From NCBI GenBank assembly GCA_002707655.1, contig PANO01000060.1:1-5615 (forward strand): a stretch of 5,615 nucleotides of DNA, given 5' to 3'. Positions 1 to 5,615 of this stretch are shown one piece after another. This stretch comes from Deltaproteobacteria bacterium. GTDB lineage: Bacteria; SAR324; NAC60-12. Within the stretch, counting starts at the first letter, position 1, and every line of letters starts with the position of its first letter. The notes beneath the pieces were generated by a model. The model was not told the DNA's origin. It ran no database searches and saw only the letters and a program-made list of their open reading frames with translations. Made by a program: the position numbers and the translations under genes.

Positions 1-472
1 TGTCCACGCCGCTGGCAAAGCCGGTGAGCTTGCCGTTCTTGCCAAGCACACGATGACAGGGGACGATGATGGAGATGGGGTTGCGCCCGTTAGCGTGTCC
101 CACCGCTCTTGCAAAGCGGGCATCCCCCAAACGCTCGGCCTGTTGCTGATAGCTGCGGGTTTCGCCATAGGGAATCTCTCGCAGTGCCTGCCATGCCTGC
201 TGCTGAAACGTGGTGCCTTCGGGAGCCAACGGCAGATCGAACTCAAAGCGCTTGCCGCCGAAATACTCCTCAAGCTGACGTTGCGCCTCAGCCAGCACTT
301 CGGTTTCCTGTTCCACAATCCGTAAACCCTTGCGCTCCAGTGCTTTGGAATCAAACGGTTGATACGAGAGGGTTTCAAAATCGATTCGGCAGATGTGATT
401 GTTGCGGGCGACCATCACCATTTGCCCCAAAGGGGAATCGAAACGCTGGAGGACAAGGAGTTTTTCAGGCAT
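1..472 (-). CDS. ogt: Methylated-DNA--protein-cysteine S-methyltransferase (O6-alkylguanine-DNA alkyltransferase), C-terminus cut by window edge
   Basis: This suicide DNA-repair protein moves the alkyl group from O6-alkylguanine (and O4-alkylthymine) onto its own cysteine in the cytoplasm. 157 residues are visible, and by family length only about 10-20 C-terminal residues are missing. The N-terminal ribonuclease-H-like domain covers roughly residues 1-80. The DNA-binding domain follows: an IPYGETRSY segment at 100-108 whose last Tyr matches the conserved active-site Tyr, the recognition-helix arginine in ARAVG (Arg122), then NPISIIVPCHRV with acceptor Cys139. GKLTGFASG at 147-155 matches the loop after the active site. 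The ATG at 472-470 lies 3 nt after the stop of the acyltransferase gene (TGA GCG ATG), so it is probably the last gene of that operon. No Ada-type N-terminal regulatory domain is present. Family assignment is very secure; choosing the name ogt over other single-domain homologues is less so. Confidence 0.96.
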   Translation of the reverse strand, partial: MPEKLLVLQRFDSPLGQMVMVARNNHICRIDFETLSYQPFDSKALERKGLRIVEQETEVLAEAQRQLEEYFGGKRFEFDLPLAPEGTTFQQQAWQALREIPYGETRSYQQQAERLGDARFARAVGHANGRNPISIIVPCHRVLGKNGKLTGFASGVD

Positions 473-475
473 CGC

Positions 476-1381
476 TCAAGCGGCACTGGCTTGGGGCTTG
501 CCGAGGATTTCGGCAATGGTGTGATCCTTCTCTTTCCAGATTTGCAGTAGCCACTTCCGCACCCGAGGACTGGCCCCTGGGTCTTCAGACTCGGCAGACC
601 CCGGAACAGGCAGCAACCGGGCCTGTATCACCGCCTGTGGAATTCTGCCTGCAAACAGGTCGATGACGGTGGGACATTCCGGATTGTCTGGGTACACGAT
701 GGTCAAGTCCAAGACGGCATCTAGCGAATCCCCAAGCAGGCCAATCACGGTTGCCACTCCCGCAATCTTTGGCTTGAGCAAATGCGTGTACGGCGAGCTT
801 TGTTTTGCGTGCTTGGCAGAGGTGAAGCGTGTTCCTTCCGAAAAATTCAGCAGGGTGCTGGGCATTCCTTTCATGCGTTCACAGTTTTTACGCACGGTTT
901 CCAAATTACGTTCTCGCAGTTCCGGACTTTTCGCAAGTTGCTTTGCGGTGTAGCGTTTCATGAACGGAAAATCCATCGCCCAGCACGCCTGCCCAAGAAA
1001 CGGCACCCAGATCAGGGATTGTTTGATGAAGATGCGTCGTCCGGGGATCCGGCGAGCGAGTGCGTATTCCAGAACAGGCATGTCCACCCAGGTCTGGTGA
1101 TTTGCCAAAACGAGATAGCTGCGGTTCCGGGACAAACCTTCCGGCAGGTCCAGCACAATTTTGGTGGAGTGGCTCCAGTCGAGGAATCGGCTGTTGACGG
1201 TGGACCACGTTGCTCCCATTTCCACAAACCATGCAGTCCAGAAGTGTCGCCACGCCGGAAAAGGCAGCATCAGTTTAAGAGGAGAGAGGGCCACCATGAT
1301 GCCAGAAAACACCATCGTGTTGAGGATGATCAGCGTAATCATGAACATTGCCCGAATCATCTGGAAAGCAGAGAGCAGCAT
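476..1381 (-). CDS. YihG-like membrane acyltransferase (LPLAT/PlsC superfamily)
   Basis: This is a predicted inner-membrane glycerophospholipid acyltransferase that would move an acyl chain to a lysophospholipid-type acceptor. It is 301 residues from the ATG at 1381-1379. A hydrophobic N-terminal segment (about residues 8-40) precedes the LPLAT core. Motif I is NHQTWVD with the HX4D pair His95 and Asp100. The acceptor-region segment around 114-130 contains IKQSLIWVPFLG. Motif III is FSEGTR at 180-185. From memory, E. coli YihG has the same order of landmarks (WVPFLG.ACW, PFMKRY, EGSRF, YPDN) and a similar length of about 310, which supports the subfamily and this start. A TTG at 1429 would add 16 residues of R/P-rich sequence unlike the family. 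The upstream small gene ends in the same frame 69 nt before the ATG. The exact substrate is unknown; YihG itself is linked to phospholipid acyl composition. Confidence 0.9.
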   Translation of the reverse strand: MLLSAFQMIRAMFMITLIILNTMVFSGIMVALSPLKLMLPFPAWRHFWTAWFVEMGATWSTVNSRFLDWSHSTKIVLDLPEGLSRNRSYLVLANHQTWVDMPVLEYALARRIPGRRIFIKQSLIWVPFLGQACWAMDFPFMKRYTAKQLAKSPELRERNLETVRKNCERMKGMPSTLLNFSEGTRFTSAKHAKQSSPYTHLLKPKIAGVATVIGLLGDSLDAVLDLTIVYPDNPECPTVIDLFAGRIPQAVIQARLLPVPGSAESEDPGASPRVRKWLLQIWKEKDHTIAEILGKPQASAA

Positions 1382-1450
1382 CGAAATGGGCGGAGTGGCG
1401 CGTGTTCGGGGGCGTTCAACGCCCCGCAAGGCAGGGAAGTGAGCCGCCGC

Positions 1451-1609
1451 CTAGGAAACTTCGGCAGCGTCGCTGCTTTTGTCTGAGAGCAGCCCCAGTG
1501 CCTGAGCGGCCCAACCCAAGGCGACGAAGGTGATCGGAATACCCGGAACGGCGGCGATGACCCCAATCCACGGGAAGATGAACAGATAGAAGACTTCTTC
1601 AGGAATCAT
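1451..1609 (-). CDS. Small hydrophobic membrane protein, 52 aa, unknown function
   Basis: I do not recognise a family. From the ATG at 1609-1607 the product has 52 residues: a short acidic start (MIPEE), a long hydrophobic stretch at about 6-41 interrupted by VPGIP at 21-25, then a polar tail (SDKSSDAAEVS). This could be one long or two short membrane segments, with the polar tail exposed. A TTG at 1648 would extend it by 13 residues to 65, but that start lies only 4 bp from the divergent GTG at 1653. The gene precedes the acyltransferase in the same frame, separated by a TAG at 1453-1451 and a 69-nt gap, and is probably its co-transcribed leader gene. No Shine-Dalgarno sequence is visible. 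It could be a real small membrane partner or a chance ORF; coherent hydrophobicity and position favour a real gene. Confidence 0.55.
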   Translation of the reverse strand: MIPEEVFYLFIFPWIGVIAAVPGIPITFVALGWAAQALGLLSDKSSDAAEVS

Positions 1610-1633
1610 GGAACGTGCTAAGCTGAAGTTGCA

Positions 1634-1639
1634 ATTGTA
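1634..1639 (-). promoter_or_regulatory. Possible -10 element in the divergent spacer
   Basis: Read on the minus strand, TACAAT lies 24 nt before the ATG of the small membrane gene, within the 43-bp gap between two divergent starts. It is one mismatch from the sigma-70 -10 consensus. No convincing -35 is found 16-18 nt upstream, and the extended TGn motif is absent. A promoter for this operon is expected here or just beyond it, but this hexamer alone is weak evidence. Confidence 0.22.
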
Positions 1640-1652
1640 ACCAACCAAGACA

Positions 1653-2258
1653 GTGTTTTACCATAAGCCCTCACGGAACACAAGCCGCCCTTCTGCAACA
1701 TGGAATCGGGACCGCTTCGGTTTTCTGCTGCTGGCTGTTGTATTGCTGCTGCTGAGTTCATGCTACCCCAAGTCTGTGGACTACGAATTCGGCTGGACCA
1801 CTGAGACTGTGAGCGGTGCTGTCGTGGATCAGCAAGGCAACCTGCCCGACACGGACACCTTCATTATCATCAAGGAGTATTACGGGCAGTTTGTCGAGTT
1901 TGACGGAGCTTCTCCCCTCTACACCCCCAGAGCTAGACTGGTGCGTCCTGATGCCAACGGGCACTTCCGGATCATGTTCGATCTCAAAGCCTCACGTCTC
2001 GAACTCGCGTTTGTCGCATCCGGCTTTGAGATGCAGCGCTTCCGCTTCAATCGTCAGTTTGGCGTCGGCGAGTTGCACTACGATGCCACTCTGGAAGCAA
2101 CACCCGCATGGCGTGAGCATTTTCTGCTGCAAGTTGGCCCGTTTCTCGAAAACTTCATCATCGAGCAACGCTACCAAATGCCCGACCTTCAGCAACTCCA
2201 CCTCGGCGACTGGCTGGCGGCCGAACGGCTCAAGCTGCACCGCAGTTCCGATTCATAA
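1653..2258 (+). CDS. Predicted lipoprotein with carboxypeptidase-regulatory-like beta domain
   Basis: No named family is recognised. The 201-residue product has a basic N-terminal region (K5, R8, R12, R19, R21), a hydrophobic core at about 22-34 and a lipobox LSSC with the lipidated cysteine at Cys37, so it should be a membrane-anchored lipoprotein acting outside the inner membrane. Residues about 51-147 suggest a carboxypeptidase-regulatory-like beta sandwich: VSGAVVDQQGN opening, DANGHF in the middle, then FVASGFEMQRF. The C-terminal 50 residues are predicted helical. The start must be GTG at 1653: an in-frame TAA lies at 1638-1640, and no ATG, GTG or TTG follows before the signal core. It is the only plus-strand gene here, divergent from the acyltransferase cluster and convergent with the miaB cluster. 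Lipoprotein status is well supported; the domain call is a fold-level inference. Confidence 0.82.
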   Translation: MFYHKPSRNTSRPSATWNRDRFGFLLLAVVLLLLSSCYPKSVDYEFGWTTETVSGAVVDQQGNLPDTDTFIIIKEYYGQFVEFDGASPLYTPRARLVRPDANGHFRIMFDLKASRLELAFVASGFEMQRFRFNRQFGVGELHYDATLEATPAWREHFLLQVGPFLENFIIEQRYQMPDLQQLHLGDWLAAERLKLHRSSDS

Positions 2259-2303
2259 AACTTTGCGCGGCGCTTTCGGTATTTTTCCTGCCGGGTTGCG
2301 CAA
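2257..2303 (-). terminator. Candidate terminator between convergent genes
   Basis: In the convergent gap, the minus strand reads TTGCGC, a 5-nt bulge, GGC, an 18-nt loop, then GCCGCGCAA followed by AGTTTT. The arms are plus-strand 2263-2271 and 2290-2303. It would end transcription of the miaB cluster right after the stop at 2309. The bulge, long loop and short T run make it a weak intrinsic terminator. On the plus strand the same arms are not followed by a T run, so no terminator is evident for the lipoprotein gene. Confidence 0.3.
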
Positions 2304-2308
2304 TGCTC

Positions 2309-3043
2309 CTAACGGTTGCAATCGTCCGGAGTTTTCGGGAGCACCCAATCTGGGGTTTGTGGAGGCTCGTTTTCTCCGGACATTCCCCAGTCTGCCATTC
2401 CTGCGGCTAAATCACCGACCTCGTCCACCTGCAAGCACGGTTCGGATTGCATCTCTTCTCCCGGCAGGTTGAACCTTGGCACCGAAAGCTCCTGAGCCAA
2501 GGTGTACACATAATCCGGAGCCTCCGCTTCCAAACCAAACTGAAGCTGTTGGGACGACGATTCTGGAGTCTGCGGGACAGAAGCGGGCTGAGAAGTCGGA
2601 GTTGGCTCCGAACCGCCCTGCCGCAGGGTGTGCAACAGGTGCCGCATCCGCTTGGGGCGGTCCAAGAGGGAGCGGACCAGTGCCCGATGTCGCTTCAGGA
2701 GGCGTGGCCCTTCCTGATGAAAGAGGGAAAACCAGCGGAGGTTTTTGGGGGAATGCACCACCGCCTTTCCGGAAAATAGGGGCTGGTGGCTTTCCGGCAT
2801 GTCCTCGTGATGTTCCACAACCGCGCATCCGGGGAAGCACTGCTCTGGCTTTGCGTAGCGTTCCTGCAACTGCTGCTTCAGTCGGAAGGCCTCCGGATGT
2901 CCCCCCAAAGCCCGCGTCAGATGCTCGGTGCGGTGCCCCTCCTGCCACGTCTCCACCAAGTGCGCTTCACAGTCGCCTTCACGTTGGCAGATGGGACAGG
3001 TCAGCCGATGCGACTGGTAGAGGATACGAGGTTGCGGGGTCAT
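2309..3043 (-). CDS. Hypothetical protein with N-terminal Cys/His cluster and Pro-rich acidic tail
   Basis: I do not recognise a family. The 244-residue protein has three visible parts. Residues 16-27 contain CPIC, then Cys25 and His27, a spacing that could bind zinc; a second Cys pair (Cys69, Cys73) is followed by His78-His79. Residues about 98-142 are basic and rich in Arg, Leu and His, probably helical (LLKRHRALVRSLLDR). Residues about 145-244 are low-complexity, rich in Pro, Ser, Gln and acids, with several TP steps, and look disordered. There is no signal peptide or membrane segment, so it is probably cytoplasmic. The ATG at 3043 lies 57 nt after the miaB stop, so it may be the last gene of that operon. 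Codon use resembles the neighbours, and the competing ORFs on both strands give G/P/A/R-rich shadow-like products. A nucleic-acid-binding role is only a guess. Confidence 0.78.
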   Translation of the reverse strand: MTPQPRILYQSHRLTCPICQREGDCEAHLVETWQEGHRTEHLTRALGGHPEAFRLKQQLQERYAKPEQCFPGCAVVEHHEDMPESHQPLFSGKAVVHSPKNLRWFSLFHQEGPRLLKRHRALVRSLLDRPKRMRHLLHTLRQGGSEPTPTSQPASVPQTPESSSQQLQFGLEAEAPDYVYTLAQELSVPRFNLPGEEMQSEPCLQVDEVGDLAAGMADWGMSGENEPPQTPDWVLPKTPDDCNR

Positions 3044-3079
3044 TCCGATTGACCAAAAAACAGATGCGCTCCAAGCCTA

Positions 3080-3102
3080 AAGCTTCCGGAACGCCGAAAC
3101 TT
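3080..3102 (-). other. Hairpin at the end of miaB
   Basis: The transcript can fold AAGTTTC GG-CGTT-CC-(G)-GAAGCTT: nine base pairs including one G-T wobble, one bulged G and a four-base loop. It overlaps the miaB stop codon and contains one TTCCGGAA. The nearest T run (TTTTTT, 3060-3055) starts about 20 nt further on, too far for a standard intrinsic terminator. It might be an attenuator or mRNA stability element before the Cys/His gene, or simply chance. Confidence 0.25.
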
Positions 3103-4453
3103 ACAGCGGCTCTGCCGCCAAGAGATGGGGACGGGGACGGGTGATGCGAACGGGCAGCAGTTCGCCAGCGCGAGCCGTTTCAGCAGCCACGGCAACCGCA
3201 TAGTTCCCACGGGTGCGGCCCATCCAGCATCCGGGTTCGCGGGGGTGTCGTCCTTCGATCAGTACTTCCTGTTCGGAACCCACCAGCGCCGCCTGCTTGG
3301 TGTGCGAGATTTTCTCCTGAACCTCCAGCAAAATCCGCAGGCGTTCACGCCGCACGTCATCCGGAAGTTGGTTGTCATACTGTGCCGCCGGGGTTCCCGG
3401 ACGTGGAGAGTACTTGAAGGTGTACATCAGGTCAAACTCAACCTCGCGGACCATCTCCAAAGTGTCCTCAAAATCCGCAGCGGTTTCGCCCGGAAAACCG
3501 ACGATGAGGTCGGTGGAAAGCGCGGCTTCCGGAACCCGACACCGCAGCATCACGACCTTTTCCAGAAACTGCTCCCGGGTGTACCAGCGACGCATGCTGC
3601 GCAGAATCGTATTCGAACCGGATTGCAAGGGTAGGTGCATTTGCTCGCAAACCGTGCGCAGATCCCGGATAGCATCCGCCAGTTCCTCGTGAAAATCCTT
3701 GGGGTGCGGCGATGTGAAGCGCACCCGCTCCAGCCCGGAGATTTGATCCAACTCCTCCAGCAGTTTCACAAAACTGACGCCGTTCGCCTTGTACGAGTTT
3801 ACGTTTTGCCCGAGCAGACAGATTTCCTTGGTTCCGGAATCCACCAGCCGCTTCGCTTCATCGAGGATGTTGCTCGCCTCACGACTCACCTCCAGCCCCC
3901 GTGTGATTGGAACGATGCAGAAGGAGCAGAAGTTGTTGCAGCCCTTGGTGATCGCCAAGTGCGATTTGAGTCCGGGCTTAAAGGCTTCGAAGGTGTAGCC
4001 GGGCACGAAATTGCGCACCTTCTGGCGGTGTGCCTTGCGCTCGGTACGCACCACCCGCTGCCCCTGCTCAACCTTTGCGAGCAGTTCCGGCAGGTCGTAG
4101 AGGTTGTCGGTGCCAAAAACAAGATCAACGTTGCGGGCACGTTGCAGAATGGCTTTGCCCTCCTGCTGTGCCACACAGCCCCCCACGCCAATGCGGAGGT
4201 TCGGTTTCTGTGCCTGCAACTTCCGTAGTTTTCCAAGCTGGCTGAAGACCTTGTGTTCGGCCTTTTCTCGCACGGAGCAGGTGTTCAACAAGATCAGGTC
4301 CGCCTCTTCCGGATGCTCCGTGAAAACGTAGTCCTGCTTGAGGACACCAAGCATCTTGTCGGTGTCATACTCGTTCATCTGGCAGCCCCAGGTCTGGATA
4401 TGAACCTTCCGGATCGGTGCAGGTGCCGTTTCTAAAATCTCGGTGTCGGACAT
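3101..4453 (-). CDS. miaB: tRNA-2-methylthio-N6-dimethylallyladenosine synthase MiaB
   Basis: MiaB is a radical-SAM methylthiotransferase that adds a 2-methylthio group to i6A37 in tRNAs reading UNN codons, which stabilises codon-anticodon pairing. The 450-residue protein is complete. The N-terminal UPF0004/MTTase domain carries the auxiliary-cluster cysteines Cys24 (TWGCQMNEYD), Cys59 (NTCSVREKAE) and Cys93 (GGCVAQ). The radical-SAM domain carries CNNFCSFC with Cys172, Cys176 and Cys179, then VPITRG, LLGQNVNSY (213-221), LPLQSGSN (274-281) and DLIVGFPGET (315-324). A TRAM tRNA-binding domain occupies about 390-445 (VLIEGR, GRTRGN, VRITRP). QNVNSY and the overall length fit MiaB rather than RimO or MtaB. 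The ATG at 4453 shares one base with the stop of the upstream unknown gene (TGATG), implying translational coupling. All catalytic residues are present. Confidence 0.98.
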   Translation of the reverse strand: MSDTEILETAPAPIRKVHIQTWGCQMNEYDTDKMLGVLKQDYVFTEHPEEADLILLNTCSVREKAEHKVFSQLGKLRKLQAQKPNLRIGVGGCVAQQEGKAILQRARNVDLVFGTDNLYDLPELLAKVEQGQRVVRTERKAHRQKVRNFVPGYTFEAFKPGLKSHLAITKGCNNFCSFCIVPITRGLEVSREASNILDEAKRLVDSGTKEICLLGQNVNSYKANGVSFVKLLEELDQISGLERVRFTSPHPKDFHEELADAIRDLRTVCEQMHLPLQSGSNTILRSMRRWYTREQFLEKVVMLRCRVPEAALSTDLIVGFPGETAADFEDTLEMVREVEFDLMYTFKYSPRPGTPAAQYDNQLPDDVRRERLRILLEVQEKISHTKQAALVGSEQEVLIEGRHPREPGCWMGRTRGNYAVAVAAETARAGELLPVRITRPRPHLLAAEPL

Positions 4454-4884
4454 CAGGCAGCGATGGGTTGCATGGACTCCAAGTCAAGTTCCTGCTCCGC
4501 TAACTGACACGCTGCGGCCAGCAGGTTCTTCGGAAATTCCGCATGGTGGGTGGCCCCCTCCCACCGCCACTGGGTTTCCTCCAGTTGCAGCCCGTGGGCC
4601 GTGGGTTTCACATATTCGTACCAGCGGTTGCGAAGCTGAAGTTGCAGGGAGGCTACCTGATAGTGGAGGCCATCCCGCTGAAAACTGCGCTTCGGCTGAG
4701 CCTCCGCCTCTGTAGATTCAACGGACTTGAGGAGTAATCGGAAGTCGAATTTTCCCCACATGAAGCTCAGGCGCAGTTGCCCGGAAGCGCTCCCGGTTTT
4801 GAGGATGGTGTAGTTCTGTCGGTTGATCGTGTGTTGTTTCACGTTGCTGTCTCGGATAAGTTCCTCGCTGTCAAAAACCCTCAC
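4453..4884 (-). CDS. Hypothetical protein, 143 aa, between L,D-transpeptidase and miaB
   Basis: I do not recognise a family. The likely start is GTG at 4884-4882, which overlaps the transpeptidase stop in a GTGA junction and gives 143 residues beginning with (M)RVFDSEEL. The frame is open further upstream to 4977, but that part lies inside the transpeptidase gene and codes for a Q/P-rich stretch unlike the rest. The product is probably soluble and beta-rich with many aromatics: LRLSFMWGKFDFRLLLKS at about 38-55, RNRWYEY near 85, and ETQWRW near 103. A helical end follows (LLAAACQLAEQELDLES). There is no signal peptide, membrane segment or metal motif. Its stop overlaps the miaB start, so it sits in a tightly coupled chain. 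The position could mean a link to either neighbour or none. Confidence 0.72.
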   Translation of the reverse strand: MRVFDSEELIRDSNVKQHTINRQNYTILKTGSASGQLRLSFMWGKFDFRLLLKSVESTEAEAQPKRSFQRDGLHYQVASLQLQLRNRWYEYVKPTAHGLQLEETQWRWEGATHHAEFPKNLLAAACQLAEQELDLESMQPIAA

Positions 4885-5615
4885 ATTGAGGGCGCACCAA
4901 ATTCCTTGAAGGCCATCAAAAAATTGGGGCTGGGGCTGAGTTGCAGAGGCTGGAAGCCCTTTTCCAGCTTCCGCCAAGTTTCGCTGAGAATGCGCAACTG
5001 CGTTCCTTTCCGGCGGACGTACAATTCCTTCCAGCCCAAATCCTTGGTTCCCGTGGATTCGTAGTGCTGCATAAACCGTATATGATAAATGCTTTCATAT
5101 TCAAAGATCGAGACATTGCTGATCTGGATGCTCCGATCTTGGTTCGCCTGATTCACCTCACGCTTGTGGGCAGTCCAGCCTTCATAATCCCAGCGCTTGT
5201 TCCGGAAATCCTCAGAATAGAGCTTCAAGTAGGCTTCCGTCTGATTCGATTCCCATGCCGTCCGCCACTGCTCCAAGAAGTTGAAGAGGTACTGCTGCAC
5301 CAAGCTGAGTTGCTTGTCCGTGACGAGCCGGAAGGATTTACTGATGATGACTGGAGTGACACGAGCTGCAATTTGTGGAGCCAGTCGGGCGAAGTCCCAG
5401 TTGTTCACCGAAATGCAGCCACGGGTGGCTACGGGTTGCCATTTGCCCGAACCATGGATCCAAATGCCGCCCCCATTCTTTTTGAGAAGCTGATCGAGGT
5501 GATTCGGATAGTTGAGAACGAAGGCGCCTGCCCCATAAATCTGTGCGTCTGCGCCATAGGTCTTGATCAGTTCGGTGCCTGTCCACTCCCGGACAGTCCA
5601 GAACACCCCGTTTGG
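4881..5615 (-). CDS. L,D-transpeptidase (YkuD, YafK-like) with C-terminal NTF2-like domain, N-terminus cut by window edge
   Basis: L,D-transpeptidases use a catalytic cysteine in the periplasm to cross-link peptidoglycan, anchor lipoproteins to it, or cleave such links. 244 residues are visible, and the reading frame continues beyond the right edge, so a GTG at 5606 is an internal valine rather than the start. The visible part begins in the YkuD domain (PNGVFWTVREW), runs through FVLNYPNHLD, then GIWIHG with His54 and VATRGCISV with catalytic Cys67 (window numbering), then a downstream Asp74. The SxGC(I/V) serine is Thr here (TRGC). Residues about 98-215 look like an NTF2/SnoaL-like domain (FLEQWRTAWESN, YSEDF, RFMQHYES, LYVRR, ILSETWRKL), as in Cds6-type enzymes of the YafK group. 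The stop at 4883-4881 overlaps the GTG of the next gene. The YkuD call is secure; the tail domain is inferred from pattern. Confidence 0.93.
   Translation of the reverse strand, partial: PNGVFWTVREWTGTELIKTYGADAQIYGAGAFVLNYPNHLDQLLKKNGGGIWIHGSGKWQPVATRGCISVNNWDFARLAPQIAARVTPVIISKSFRLVTDKQLSLVQQYLFNFLEQWRTAWESNQTEAYLKLYSEDFRNKRWDYEGWTAHKREVNQANQDRSIQISNVSIFEYESIYHIRFMQHYESTGTKDLGWKELYVRRKGTQLRILSETWRKLEKGFQPLQLSPSPNFLMAFKEFGAPSM

Larger units (their letters stand above)
677..5207. repeat. Dispersed TCCGGA / TTCCGGAA palindromes
   Basis: The hexamer TCCGGA occurs about 15 times by hand count; random sequence of this composition would give about 1-2. The full palindrome TTCCGGAA occurs five times, at 2767, 3084, 3527, 3832 and 5200, where less than 0.1 is expected. 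The seven-base form (TTCCGGA or TCCGGAA) adds 677, 920, 1965, 3360, 4307 and 4407. Sites fall in different reading frames (TCC GGA, CCG GAA, TTC CGG) and one lies between genes, so a single codon pair does not explain them. Function unknown. Confidence 0.6.

Noticed and set aside
109..666. 185-aa plus-strand ORF
   Set aside because: It lies antisense to ogt and to the acyltransferase end, both with clear family motifs; its product has no recognisable domain.
782..1486. 234-aa plus-strand ORF
   Set aside because: It is antisense to the acyltransferase core containing NHQTWVD and EGTR; the product is Arg/His-rich as expected of a shadow frame.
1816..2472. 218-aa plus-strand ORF overlapping the lipoprotein gene in another frame
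   Set aside because: It is Ser-rich without a domain, while the overlapping frame has a signal peptide and lipobox; it also runs antisense into the Cys/His gene.
2412..3144. Alternative ORFs over the Cys/His gene (minus 2412-2948, plus 2476-3144)
   Set aside because: Both give Gly/Ala/Pro/Arg-rich low-complexity products. The chosen frame has balanced amino-acid use, a plausible ATG 57 nt after miaB and codon use like its neighbours.
3635..4228. 197-aa plus-strand ORF
   Set aside because: It is fully antisense to miaB, which is complete with all six cluster cysteines.
4885..4977. N-terminal extension of the 143-aa gene to an ATG at 4977
   Set aside because: It would overlap the transpeptidase by 97 nt with a Q/P-rich stretch; the GTG at 4884 gives a tidy 4-nt overlap.
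4881..4977. Frameshift joining the transpeptidase and the 143-aa ORF into one gene
   Set aside because: The NTF2-like domain is complete before the stop, and the next frame begins exactly at the GTGA junction, so two coupled genes are more likely.
1..5615. CRISPR array, tRNA or rRNA gene, insertion sequence, phage or defence module
   Set aside because: No regularly spaced repeats, cloverleaf sequence, transposase motif or terminal inverted repeats were seen; TTCCGGAA copies are irregularly spaced and mostly inside genes.

Overview
The window reads as a piece of a Gram-negative bacterial chromosome with ordinary, tightly packed housekeeping and cell-envelope genes. Moderately high GC (mid-50s by eye, not counted), a lipoprotein with a lipobox, a YihG-type membrane acyltransferase, an L,D-transpeptidase and MiaB all fit such a host. 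I cannot name the phylum. No start codon has a convincing Shine-Dalgarno sequence. No RNA gene, CRISPR array, insertion sequence or phage gene is visible.

Layout from left to right. Positions 1-1609 hold a minus-strand cluster, read right to left: a 52-residue hydrophobic protein, a YihG-like LPLAT-family acyltransferase, and an Ogt-type O6-alkylguanine-DNA alkyltransferase whose C-terminus runs off the left edge. A 43-bp gap (1610-1652) separates this cluster from one plus-strand gene (1653-2258) for a predicted lipoprotein with a carboxypeptidase-regulatory-like beta domain. That gene converges on a second minus-strand cluster (2309-5615). Read right to left, this second cluster holds an L,D-transpeptidase with an NTF2-like tail (5' end off the right edge), a 143-residue unknown protein, miaB, and a 244-residue unknown Cys/His protein. 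The transpeptidase, the unknown and miaB overlap at their stop/start codons (GTGA and TGATG), so they are probably co-transcribed and translationally coupled.

Functionally the window mixes envelope work (transpeptidase, acyltransferase, lipoprotein, small membrane protein), DNA alkylation repair (Ogt) and tRNA modification (MiaB). I see no sign of a dedicated defence, mobile or biosynthetic system. The least explained items are the two unknown genes flanking miaB and a strong excess of the palindrome TCCGGA, five times as TTCCGGAA, spread over genes, reading frames and one intergenic gap.
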